In this document: positions 17,035 through 24,392 of the stretch, piece by piece | Layout of the letters: every line of letters begins with the position of its first letter | Numbering within the stretch: the stretch's first letter is position 1 | Assembly: GCA_035556075.1 (NCBI GenBank) | Contig: DATMFQ010000011.1 | Location: 1-64,000 of the forward strand | DNA: 64,000 nucleotides | Direction of reading: 5' to 3' | Origin: 73-13 sp035556075 | Lineage (GTDB): Bacteria > Actinomycetota > Actinomycetes > Actinomycetales > Microbacteriaceae | Notes under the pieces: model-generated | What the model saw: only the letters and a program-made list of their open reading frames with translations | Told to the model about the DNA's origin: nothing | Database searches by the model: none | Translations under genes and position numbers: made by a program

Positions 17035-18719
17035 GACCGACGAATGGCATGACCTTCGGCGGCCGCTACCAGCTCGGCAGCCGCATCGCGATCGGCGGCA
17101 TGGGTGAGGTGTGGCAGGCCACGGACCTCGTCATCGAGCGCACCGTCGCGATCAAGATTCTCAAAGAGGAATACACGGGCGATCCCGGCTTCCTCGAGCG
17201 ATTCCGCGCCGAGGCCCGCCACGCCGCCCTCGTCAACCACGAGGGCATCGCCAATGTGTACGACTACGGCGAGGAGGACGGCAGCGCCTTCCTCGTCATG
17301 GAGCTCGTGCCCGGCGAGGCGCTGTCCGCGCTCATCGAGCGGGACCGCGCGCTGCCCGTCGACCGCGTGCTCGACATCGTGGCGCAGACGGCCGCGGCAC
17401 TCCACGCCGCCCACAGCGCCGGCCTCGTCCACCGCGACATCAAGCCGGGCAACCTCCTCATCACACCGGACGGTCGGGTGAAGATCACCGACTTCGGCAT
17501 CGCGCGCATCGCCGACCAGGTGCCGCTGACGGCAACTGGTCAGGTCATGGGGACCGTGCAGTACCTCTCGCCCGAGCAGGCCAGCGGCAAGCCGGCCTCG
17601 CCCGCGACGGACATCTACTCGCTCGGCATCGTCGCCTACGAGGCGCTCGCCGGGAAGCGCCCCTTCACGGGCGAGTCGCAGGTGGCGATCGCGATGGCGC
17701 AGATCAATGACACCGCGCCCGAGCTGCCACCGTCGATCCCGGAGCCGGTGCGCAACCTGGTCACCGCCTGCATCGCGAAGCATCCGAAGGACCGCCCGGC
17801 GAGCGCGGCGCACCTCGCGCGCGCCGCCCAATTCCTGCGTCGCGGTGATGTCGCGGCGGCCGCGACGGCGGTGCCGGGTGTCCTGAGCACGGGCACGCTC
17901 GCGTCCGTTGCGGCGGGCGCGGCGACGGCCGGCACCGCGGCGACCCGGGTGCTCGGCAGCCCCCCGCCGCCGGTAGCGGAGGCCCCCCCGCGGGGTCGCA
18001 CGAGCCCGTGGGTGTGGGCGCTCATCGCCGTCGTCGGTGTCCTCGTCGCCGCCCTCATCGTCGTCGTCATTGCCATTGTGTCGAATGCGGGGGACGAGCC
18101 CGCCCCGCCGCCCGCGACGAGCAGTTCCCCGGGCCCGACCGCGACGCGGCCTACCCCGTCGAGCACGCCGACCAACACGACGATCCCGCTGAACCGGGAC
18201 GACCTCATCGGCAAGACGCAGCCGGAGGTGCAGGGCTATCTCACGGCGCTCGGCCTCGTCCTCGATCCGGTCGTTGGGACGGTCGCGCCCGACTCGTCAC
18301 AGAACGGGCTCGCCTACGAGGTGTCGCCCTCCGGTCAGGTGACCAAGGGCCAGGTCATCACGGTGAAGTTCTACGCACCGTATGCCGCCCCGCAGCCGAC
18401 CCTCGGCAGCCCCGCACCACTGTCCGCCGACCCCACCTCGAACCCCGGTCACCCCTACAAGCCGGCCGACACCGTGACGATCAGCTGGCCCGCCTACACC
18501 GAGTGCACCGGGGACTACCCGCTCGCCAGCTACGGCTTCTCCATCCAGGTGACCGGGAGCGACCCGGTCATCGATGAGGTCGCTCCGGACGTGCGCGCGC
18601 GGCAGATCACGCTCGGCGGCGCCGGTCAGACCACGACGATCACGTACTACGCGAACTGCAGCGGCGTGCTCTCCCCGGCGAGCGCACCGCTGGAGCTCGT
18701 CGTCCCCGAGGACGACTGA
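17031..18719 (+). CDS. pknA: PknA-type Ser/Thr protein kinase
   Basis: 562 residues from a TTG start overlapping the pbpA stop; the alternative ATG at 17049 would remove only six residues. The kinase domain (about 8-275) has the glycine loop IAIGGMGEV, Lys42, the HRD Asp136, DFG and MGTVQYLSPEQ activation segment. A Pro/Ala linker and one membrane helix (about 328-350) follow. The extracellular part is unusual: one PASTA-like repeat (about 387-445), then an Ig-like beta domain of about 110 residues with two cysteines that could form a disulphide. It regulates cell growth and division together with PknB. Confidence 0.92.
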   Translation: MRPTNGMTFGGRYQLGSRIAIGGMGEVWQATDLVIERTVAIKILKEEYTGDPGFLERFRAEARHAALVNHEGIANVYDYGEEDGSAFLVMELVPGEALSALIERDRALPVDRVLDIVAQTAAALHAAHSAGLVHRDIKPGNLLITPDGRVKITDFGIARIADQVPLTATGQVMGTVQYLSPEQASGKPASPATDIYSLGIVAYEALAGKRPFTGESQVAIAMAQINDTAPELPPSIPEPVRNLVTACIAKHPKDRPASAAHLARAAQFLRRGDVAAAATAVPGVLSTGTLASVAAGAATAGTAATRVLGSPPPPVAEAPPRGRTSPWVWALIAVVGVLVAALIVVVIAIVSNAGDEPAPPPATSSSPGPTATRPTPSSTPTNTTIPLNRDDLIGKTQPEVQGYLTALGLVLDPVVGTVAPDSSQNGLAYEVSPSGQVTKGQVITVKFYAPYAAPQPTLGSPAPLSADPTSNPGHPYKPADTVTISWPAYTECTGDYPLASYGFSIQVTGSDPVIDEVAPDVRARQITLGGAGQTTTITYYANCSGVLSPASAPLELVVPEDD

Positions 18720-18728
18720 CTCGGTGCC

Positions 18729-18778
18729 CCTCAGTCACCGCTCGCTAGACTCTCGAAATACTTTTTTTGTGACTGAGG
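18729..18778 (+). promoter_or_regulatory. pknB promoter inside a hairpin that can hide the ribosome site
   Basis: Perfect ten-base arms CCTCAGTCAC (18729-18738) and GTGACTGAGG (18769-18778) surround a 30-base loop. The loop holds a -10 hexamer TAGACT (18746-18751) and a run of seven T (18762-18768). The right arm contains the first bases of the pknB Shine-Dalgarno GAGGAG. Transcripts starting at this promoter would lack the left arm; read-through transcripts from pknA would contain both arms and could mask the ribosome site. Confidence 0.65.
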
Positions 18779-18785
18779 AGCCGTC

Positions 18786-20495
18786 GTGACCGAAGGGCTA
18801 GCCGAGAGCGTGCGCACGCTCGCCGGGCGGTACGAGCTCGGCGAGCCCATTGGGCACGGCGGCATGTCCGATGTGTTCCTCGGCACGGACACGCGGCTCG
18901 GCCGTCGCGTCGCGATCAAGCTGCTGCACGCGGAGCTCGCGGAGGACCCGCAGTTTCGGGTGCGGTTCCGGCGCGAGGCGCAGGACGCCGCGAAGATGAC
19001 GCACCCGACGATCGTGCGCATCTTCGACGCGGGCGAGGAAGCGGTCACCGATACCGACGGTGCGGAGCGGCTCGTCCCATTCATCGTCATGGAGCACATC
19101 GACGGCGAGCTGCTCAGCGCCGTCATCGCCCGCGGCCCGGTCCCCGCGGAGGAGTCGGCGCGGATCGTCGAGCAGATCCTCACCGCGCTCGAGTACTCAC
19201 ACCGCGCAGGCATCGTCCACCGCGACATCAAGCCCGGCAACGTCATGCTCACCCCCGGTGGGCAGGTCAAGGTCATGGACTTCGGCATCGCCCGGGCGAT
19301 CTCCGATTCGGCGGCGACGATCGCCGAGACGAGCGGGATCGTCGGCACCGCGCAGTACTTCTCGCCCGAGCAGGCGCGCGGCGTCGCGATCGACGCGCGC
19401 AGCGACCTCTACTCGACCGGCGTCGTCCTCTTCGAGCTCCTCACGGGGCGTGCGCCATTCGGCGGCGACAACCCGGTGGCGGTCGCCTACCAGCATGTGA
19501 ATGCTGCGCCGCCGATCCCGAGCACGCTCGCCGCCGGCATCACCCCGGCCCTCGACGCCGTCGTCCTCAAGTCGCTCGCGAAGGAGCCCGCCGAGCGATA
19601 CCCGTCCGCTGCCGACTTCCGCGCCGACCTCAGCGCCGCGGTCACCGGCGACCTCGCCGTCAAGCGGGCGCCGCGCGCCGACGAGTTCTCCGCCGCCCTC
19701 TTCGGCTCGCAGGCCGCCGCCGCGCAGGCCGCACAGCGGCAACTGTCCACCGATGTCGACGACCGCGCGCTACGGACGCAGTCCGGGCCGCCCGTGCTGT
19801 GGCTGTGGGCGGGCATCGTCGTCCTGCTCGGGATCACGGCCGCCGTCATCTACTGGGTGTTCACGCTCCAGCCGCAGAACCTCGCCCAGGACCTCGTCGT
19901 CGAAGTCCCCGACGTCGTCGGCACCCGATTCGAGGACGGCGTCAACCGGCTCGTCGACGAGAACGGCCTCGTCGTCGTCCGCGTCGACGAGGCGAACGAG
20001 ACGGTCGCCTCGGGGCTCATCCTGCGCACCGAGCCGAGCGCCGGCACGACGGTGGAGCGCGGCCAGCAAGTCCAGGTATTCGTCTCGAGTGGTCCGTCCC
20101 CCGTCGACATCCCGGACGTGTCGCGGATGGATGAGGCGAGCGCTCGTGCCACGCTCGAGGGCGTCGGATTCCAAGTGGGGACCGTGACGACGAGCACCTC
20201 CGTCGATGTGCCCGCCGGGCTCGTCGTCAGCAGTGACCCGGTCGGGGGCAGCGGCGCACCGCCGGCGACCCTCGGCACGGTCATCAACCTCGTGGTGTCG
20301 AACGGCCTCGTGACCGTGCCCGACATGGTCGGCAAGCCGCTCGCGGAGGCGAACACGGTCTTCTCGAACCTGCGGCTGCAGATCACCAACACCACGTGGG
20401 ACGCCTCCTGCACGGGCCTGACGCTCAAGGCGCAGTCGATCGTCGGGGACGTCGCCCAGGGCTCGCCGATCTCGCTCGTCTCCTGCCAGCCGTAG
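18786..20495 (+). CDS. pknB: PknB: Ser/Thr protein kinase with three PASTA domains
   Basis: 569 residues. The kinase domain (about 14-285) has IGHGGMSDV, Lys45, HRD Asp147, DFG and VGTAQYFSPEQA. One membrane helix lies near 338-360. The extracellular part is three PASTA repeats (about 370-440, 440-510, 510-569), which bind muropeptides or lipid II; the last contains a Cys pair near the C-terminus. It is the central growth-control kinase, targeting FhaA, FhaB, MviN, CwlM-like proteins and PbpA in relatives. The GTG start has GAGGAG five bases upstream, inside a possible hairpin arm. Unlike most of the operon it has its own promoter. Confidence 0.95.
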   Translation: MTEGLAESVRTLAGRYELGEPIGHGGMSDVFLGTDTRLGRRVAIKLLHAELAEDPQFRVRFRREAQDAAKMTHPTIVRIFDAGEEAVTDTDGAERLVPFIVMEHIDGELLSAVIARGPVPAEESARIVEQILTALEYSHRAGIVHRDIKPGNVMLTPGGQVKVMDFGIARAISDSAATIAETSGIVGTAQYFSPEQARGVAIDARSDLYSTGVVLFELLTGRAPFGGDNPVAVAYQHVNAAPPIPSTLAAGITPALDAVVLKSLAKEPAERYPSAADFRADLSAAVTGDLAVKRAPRADEFSAALFGSQAAAAQAAQRQLSTDVDDRALRTQSGPPVLWLWAGIVVLLGITAAVIYWVFTLQPQNLAQDLVVEVPDVVGTRFEDGVNRLVDENGLVVVRVDEANETVASGLILRTEPSAGTTVERGQQVQVFVSSGPSPVDIPDVSRMDEASARATLEGVGFQVGTVTTSTSVDVPAGLVVSSDPVGGSGAPPATLGTVINLVVSNGLVTVPDMVGKPLAEANTVFSNLRLQITNTTWDASCTGLTLKAQSIVGDVAQGSPISLVSCQP

Positions 20496-20530
20496 CGGCA
20501 GGCGGTACGCGGGAAGCCGCCGCGACCGGA

Positions 20531-21166
20531 CTACCCCGTGACGAGTGGCGAGCGCCCGCGGGCCCGCTCGGCGGCCTCCGGGAGGCCCGCGACGGCGAGC
20601 CAGTTGCCGAGCATCTGGTAGCCGCCCTCGGTGAGCACCGACTCGGGGTGGAACTGCACGCCGTAGATCGGCCGCGCGACGTGTCGAAGGCCCATGATGA
20701 CGCCCCCGTCGGTGCGGGCGGTGACGATGAGCTCCTCGGGCACGGTGCCGTCGACGACGGCGAGCGAGTGGTAGCGCGTCGCGGTGAAGGGCTGCGGGAC
20801 CCCGGCGTAGAAGGCGCTGTCGTCGTGGACGATGCGCGAGGTCTTGCCGTGCATGAGCTCCTCGGCGTGCGTAACGACGGCGCCGAGCGCCTCCGCGATC
20901 GCCTGGTGGCCGAGGCAGACACCGAGCAGCGGCTGCCCCGACTCGACCGCGGCGCGCACGACCTCGATGCTGACGCCCGCGTCGGTGGGCGTGCCGGGCC
21001 CGGGGGAGATGAGGACGCCGTCGTAGTCGGGGAGCCGGTCGAGCACGCCGGCCGCGTCAGTGGCGTCGTTGCGGATGACCGTCGTCTCGGCGCCGAGCTC
21101 GAGCAGGTACCCGTTCAGCGTGTAGACGAAGCTGTCGTAATTGTCGATCACGAGGACCCTGGTCAT
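20531..21166 (-). CDS. trpG/pabA: Glutamine amidotransferase, anthranilate/aminodeoxychorismate synthase component II
   Basis: 211 residues, a full class I amidotransferase that releases ammonia from glutamine for a chorismate-using partner. The triad is Cys84 in GVCLGHQ, His173 and Glu175 in FHPES; SPGPGTP lies at 54-60. No TrpE or PabB gene is in the window. The location beside pknB and srtE is characteristic of actinobacteria, and such enzymes may serve both tryptophan and folate synthesis. Its start codon overlaps the stop of the small upstream membrane gene (ATGA). Confidence 0.9.
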   Translation of the reverse strand: MTRVLVIDNYDSFVYTLNGYLLELGAETTVIRNDATDAAGVLDRLPDYDGVLISPGPGTPTDAGVSIEVVRAAVESGQPLLGVCLGHQAIAEALGAVVTHAEELMHGKTSRIVHDDSAFYAGVPQPFTATRYHSLAVVDGTVPEELIVTARTDGGVIMGLRHVARPIYGVQFHPESVLTEGGYQMLGNWLAVAGLPEAAERARGRSPLVTG

Positions 21167-21327
21167 GTCGCACCTCCGACGGTCGAGTCTGGCACGAAGA
21201 AGGTCGTGTCAATCCACGGGAAGATCCAGAGCACGCACGCGGTGAGCACCCCCGCGACAAGGAGGACGAGGAGGAGGACTCGGACCCACACGGGTCCGGG
21301 CAGGGCACGCCACAGCGCCGCGTACAT
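21163..21327 (-). CDS. 54-residue single-pass membrane protein
   Basis: A short gene in the trpG-srtE junction. It starts MYAALWRALPGPVWVRVLLL and has one membrane helix (about 14-38), then a short tail with FPWIDTTFFVPDS. Both ends are coupled: its ATG overlaps the srtE stop (ATGA) and its stop overlaps the trpG start (ATGA), which strongly supports that it is translated. Similar tiny proteins occur at this position in related genomes as I recall; no function is known. A role in sortase or envelope function is inference from position. Confidence 0.75.
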   Translation of the reverse strand: MYAALWRALPGPVWVRVLLLVLLVAGVLTACVLWIFPWIDTTFFVPDSTVGGAT

Positions 21328-22160
21328 CAGGCGGTCCCCGTCACGAGGGCCGCGATCTCCGGCGGCGGCCCGCCCGCGCGCGGGTACCAGGCGTCGTACA
21401 CGCCGTAGGCGATGATCCGCTCGAGGGTGGAGTGCTTCGGGTTGCAGGTCGTCAGCGTGATGTACCGCTCACCATCGCTCGCGCCCGGCACGCGCGGCAC
21501 CGGCAGCAGCACTTCGACCGCGGTCGGGACGACGACCTCGTGATTGCGGAAGACGTAGCGATACCAGCCGTCCGCGGTCTCCACGTAGATCGAGTCGCCG
21601 ACGTCGAGCTGGTCGATGTGCTCGAAGGAGCTGCCGTACGCGGTCCGGTGCGCCGCGAGCGCGAAGTTGCCGACCGCACCTGGCATGGCCGTGTCCGGGT
21701 AGTGGCCGACGCCGAGCACGTTGAGCACATCGTCGATGCCGATGCCGCTGGCGATGGTCCGCTGGTAGTCGGCCCCGAATCGCGGCACGATGAGCTTGGC
21801 AAAGACTTCCGCGTTGGCGACGCCCGACGCGAACACGGTCGGATCGCCGTACACCGGCGTGGGCTCCGGGGTCGGGGTGGGAGTCGGGGTGCGGCTCGGC
21901 GTCGCACTCGGCGCTGGGCCCGCGGATTCCTGCCAGCTGGTGCCCAAGTCCCGCGCGAGGCTCGTCTGCTGCTCCGCGATGATCGCGTCGTTGAGCCAGA
22001 GCTGCCAGCCGATGAAGAGGAGGACCGCGACCCCGGCGGTCAGCAGCACCTCACCGGTGACGCCGATGGCGGCGGTGAGGAATGCGCTGCGCCGACGACG
22101 GCGAGCGCGCTCACGACGCGACGTCGGCGCGGGAGCCTCCTGCGCATTCCTGCCTGGCAT
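21327..22160 (-). CDS. srtE: Class E sortase
   Basis: 277 residues. An Arg-rich cytosolic N-terminus, one membrane helix (about 36-56), a Pro/Thr-rich spacer (82-104) with a TPTP run, then the sortase barrel with His171 (LAAHRTAYG), Cys239 (TLTTCNP) and Arg248. It transfers surface proteins carrying a C-terminal sorting signal to peptidoglycan; class E enzymes usually recognise LAxTG. The ATG at 22160 is chosen because TACAAT lies eight bases upstream, and earlier in-frame starts would overlap crgA. A likely substrate with LPPTG is encoded 2 kb away (24393-25946). Confidence 0.92.
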   Translation of the reverse strand: MPGRNAQEAPAPTSRRERARRRRRSAFLTAAIGVTGEVLLTAGVAVLLFIGWQLWLNDAIIAEQQTSLARDLGTSWQESAGPAPSATPSRTPTPTPTPEPTPVYGDPTVFASGVANAEVFAKLIVPRFGADYQRTIASGIGIDDVLNVLGVGHYPDTAMPGAVGNFALAAHRTAYGSSFEHIDQLDVGDSIYVETADGWYRYVFRNHEVVVPTAVEVLLPVPRVPGASDGERYITLTTCNPKHSTLERIIAYGVYDAWYPRAGGPPPEIAALVTGTA

Positions 22161-22168
22161 AACACCCG

Positions 22169-22174
22169 ATTGTA
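22169..22174 (-). promoter_or_regulatory. -10 element of srtE (near-leaderless)
   Basis: TACAAT on the minus strand, eight bases before the ATG at 22160. Confidence 0.6.
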
Positions 22175-22223
22175 GGGAATCGGGCTGTCCGGGAATCGGG
22201 CGCCGTGTCCCACGCGGGGCCGG

Positions 22224-22229
22224 TAGACT
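22224..22229 (+). promoter_or_regulatory. Leaderless -10 element of crgA
   Basis: TAGACT six bases before the ATG at 22236. Confidence 0.65.
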
Positions 22230-22235
22230 GCCGGC

Positions 22236-22484
22236 ATGGCCAACGCGAAGTCCCGCGACGAGCGGCGCGACGCGTCCGACGCGACCGCCTCGAAGGAGGC
22301 CCCGCCGAATCCGGTGTGGTTCAAGCCGATCATGTTCGGCTTCATGTTGCTCGGACTCGCGTGGCTGCTCGTCTTCTACATCTCCGGCGGCATGTACCCG
22401 CTGCCCGAGCTCGGCAACAACAACATCTGGATCGGCATCGGGATCATGCTCATCGGCTTCCTGATGACGACCCGCTGGCGCTAG
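22236..22484 (+). CDS. crgA: CrgA cell division protein
   Basis: 82 residues: a charged cytosolic N-terminus (about 1-28), PNPVWFKPIMFGFMLLGLAW leading into membrane helix one, an extracellular loop with GGMYPLPELGNNN, and helix two ending TTRWR. CrgA is an actinobacterial divisome protein that contacts FtsZ, FtsQ, FtsI and PBPs and helps stabilise the septum. It is divergent from srtE; its stop overlaps the rhomboid gene stop on the other strand. Confidence 0.95.
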   Translation: MANAKSRDERRDASDATASKEAPPNPVWFKPIMFGFMLLGLAWLLVFYISGGMYPLPELGNNNIWIGIGIMLIGFLMTTRWR

Positions 22485-23161
22485 CCCAGCCGGAGTACGA
22501 CGCCCGCGATCGTCAGGACGATGAGCCCGGCGAGCACCGCGAGCACGAGGCCGACCTGCCGATGCCGCAGCCTCGGCCCCCGCGTCTTGAGGTAGATCCA
22601 CGCGACGAGCCCACCGACGACGAGCCCACCGATGTGCGCCTGCCACGAGATCCCGGCCGCGAAGAAGCCGACAGCGAGGTTGAGCACGATGATGATGACG
22701 AGCTGTGTCGGATTCGCCCCGAGTCCGCGCTGCAGGACCACGAGCGCGGCGAAGAGGCCGAAGATGGCGCCGGAGGCCCCGACCACGAGGACGCCTGGGT
22801 TCGCCAGCAGCAACACCGCGACGGAGCCGCCGAGTGCGGCGAGCAGGTACAGGGCGAGGAAGCGCCAGCGCCCAAGCATCATCTCGATGAGCGGCCCGAA
22901 GATGAGCAGCGCATACATGTTGAAGAGGATGTGCCAGAACGAGCTCCACGAGTGCAGGAATGCGCTCGTCAGCATCCGCCACGGCTCGTACGGCGTGACG
23001 AAGGGCGCGTAGCCGAGCGTGTTGATCACGAGCGCCTGCGTCGGGGGCAACAGCTCGAGCAACCACACGACGATGCAGATCGCGGCAATCGCCCAGGTCA
23101 CCACGGGTGCATTCGGACCCGGCCGGAGGAGCCGGCGGGCGACGGTCGTGAAGCGGCTCAC
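22481..23161 (-). CDS. Rhomboid-family intramembrane serine protease
   Basis: 226 residues with six or seven membrane helices. Catalytic Ser130 lies in VVGASGAIFGL and His176 in WQAHIGGLVVGG; Asn81 in the HILFNMYAL helix completes the oxyanion region. It cleaves membrane proteins within the bilayer; the substrate is unknown. The GTG at 23161 is chosen since it begins the basic region ahead of the first helix and falls 13 bases after the cyclophilin stop, suggesting co-transcription. It is a standard neighbour of crgA in actinobacteria. Confidence 0.9.
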   Translation of the reverse strand: MSRFTTVARRLLRPGPNAPVVTWAIAAICIVVWLLELLPPTQALVINTLGYAPFVTPYEPWRMLTSAFLHSWSSFWHILFNMYALLIFGPLIEMMLGRWRFLALYLLAALGGSVAVLLLANPGVLVVGASGAIFGLFAALVVLQRGLGANPTQLVIIIVLNLAVGFFAAGISWQAHIGGLVVGGLVAWIYLKTRGPRLRHRQVGLVLAVLAGLIVLTIAGVVLRLG

Positions 23162-23174
23162 CGGCGGCGTGGCG

Positions 23175-23732
23175 TCAGCGCGCGGTGACGTCGACGCCGG
23201 TGATGACGACGTCCTCGACCGGGCGGTCATTCGCGCCGGTCGGCACCGCCTCGATCGCGTCGACGACGGCCTTCGAGGCGTCGTCGGCGACCTCCCCGAA
23301 GATGGTGTGGTTGCCGTTGAGCCACGGCGTCGCCACGGTCGTGATGAAGAACTGCGAGCCGTTCGTCCCCTCGACCTCACCGGTCGCGGGGTTGCGGCGC
23401 TTCCCGGCGTTCGCCATCGCGAGCAGGTACGGGCGGTCGAAGACGAGCTCGGGGTGGATCTCGTCGTTGAAGTTGTAGCCCGGGCCGCCGATGCCCTGGC
23501 CGAGCGGGTCGCCGCCCTGGAGCATGAACTGCTTGATGATCCGGTGGAAGATGACGCCGTCGTACAGCGGTGCCGTCGACGTCGCCCCCGTCTCCGGGTG
23601 GGTCCATTCCTTCGTGCCGGTGGCGAGCCCGACGAAGTTTTGCACGGTCTTCGGCGCGTGGGTCTCCCACAGGTTGAGGGTGATGTCCCCGTGGTTGGTG
23701 TGGAGGACGGCGACATGCGATGGCTGCGGCAT
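23175..23732 (-). CDS. Cyclophilin-type peptidyl-prolyl cis-trans isomerase
   Basis: 185 residues, cytosolic, single domain. The catalytic FHRIIKQFMLQGGDP block and the GTNGSQFFITT and LNGNHTIFGEV motifs of cyclophilins are all intact. It accelerates prolyl bond isomerisation during folding. The start is set by CACAAT six bases before the ATG. It heads a leftward pair with the rhomboid gene. Confidence 0.93.
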   Translation of the reverse strand: MPQPSHVAVLHTNHGDITLNLWETHAPKTVQNFVGLATGTKEWTHPETGATSTAPLYDGVIFHRIIKQFMLQGGDPLGQGIGGPGYNFNDEIHPELVFDRPYLLAMANAGKRRNPATGEVEGTNGSQFFITTVATPWLNGNHTIFGEVADDASKAVVDAIEAVPTGANDRPVEDVVITGVDVTAR

Positions 23733-23738
23733 ATGACC

Positions 23739-23744
23739 ATTGTG
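23739..23744 (-). promoter_or_regulatory. Leaderless -10 element of the cyclophilin gene
   Basis: CACAAT on the minus strand, six bases before the ATG at 23732. Confidence 0.5.
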
Positions 23745-23848
23745 TCATCCGCGCGGGGGTGGGCGCTGGGCCCCGGCTGGGCCCGTCTGGGCTGGGGATG
23801 CGACGGGCTTGGCGCGAATGTGTCAGTGCATCATCCAGACAACTGCGG

Positions 23849-23854
23849 CACAAT
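23849..23854 (+). promoter_or_regulatory. Leaderless -10 element of gene 23862-24368
   Basis: CACAAT seven bases before the ATG at 23862; it overlaps an earlier ATG at 23853, which is therefore not the start. Confidence 0.5.
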
Positions 23855-23861
23855 GGCCCCC

Positions 23862-24368
23862 ATGGCCCGCAAGCAGCTCAGCGACATCGAACGCCTTCGC
23901 CGCGAGGCAGAGGACCTCTGGGAGCAGCAGCAGGACGTGCTGCACCAGGCCCGACAGCTCGCCCGCGCGGCGGGCCGCCAGGGCGTTGACTATGCCGCCC
24001 CCCGCATTCAGCAGGCGGTCGGATCCGGGGCCAATGCGGTCCGCTCCCTCGCCGATGGGGCCCGCGAGCGCGTGCAAAAGGATGTCGTCCCGGCGCTGAC
24101 GACCGCGCTCGGCAGCGCGATCGCGACGATCGACGCCTTCCGCGATCGTCAGCTGCGCCCCGCCCTCACCGCGATCGGTCGCGGCCAGGTCCCCGTCATC
24201 GTCCAGCCCGCGAAGCCGAAGCCGAACGTCGGCCTGTGGGTCGGGCTCGGCATCGGCATCGTCGCGGCGGCGGCCGTCGGCTACGTCGTGTGGCAGACGC
24301 TCCGTGCCGACGACGACCTGTGGATCGAGGAGGAGCTCGCCGAGGTGCCGGAGACCACCGAGGGCTGA
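23862..24368 (+). CDS. Conserved single-pass membrane protein, unknown function
   Basis: 168 residues. The N-terminal half is a long charged, probably coiled or apolipoprotein-like amphipathic region (IERLRREAEDLWEQQQDVL, then repeated Ala/Arg/Gln helices). A membrane helix lies at about 127-148 (VGLWVGLGIGIVAAAAVGYV), followed by a short acidic tail (EEELAEVPETTEG). Start chosen from the upstream -10 element. It stands between cyclophilin and the surface protein. I do not recognise a named family. Confidence 0.7.
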   Translation: MARKQLSDIERLRREAEDLWEQQQDVLHQARQLARAAGRQGVDYAAPRIQQAVGSGANAVRSLADGARERVQKDVVPALTTALGSAIATIDAFRDRQLRPALTAIGRGQVPVIVQPAKPKPNVGLWVGLGIGIVAAAAVGYVVWQTLRADDDLWIEEELAEVPETTEG

Positions 24369-24392
24369 GTCGTGCGGCCGGGGGGAGCCAGG

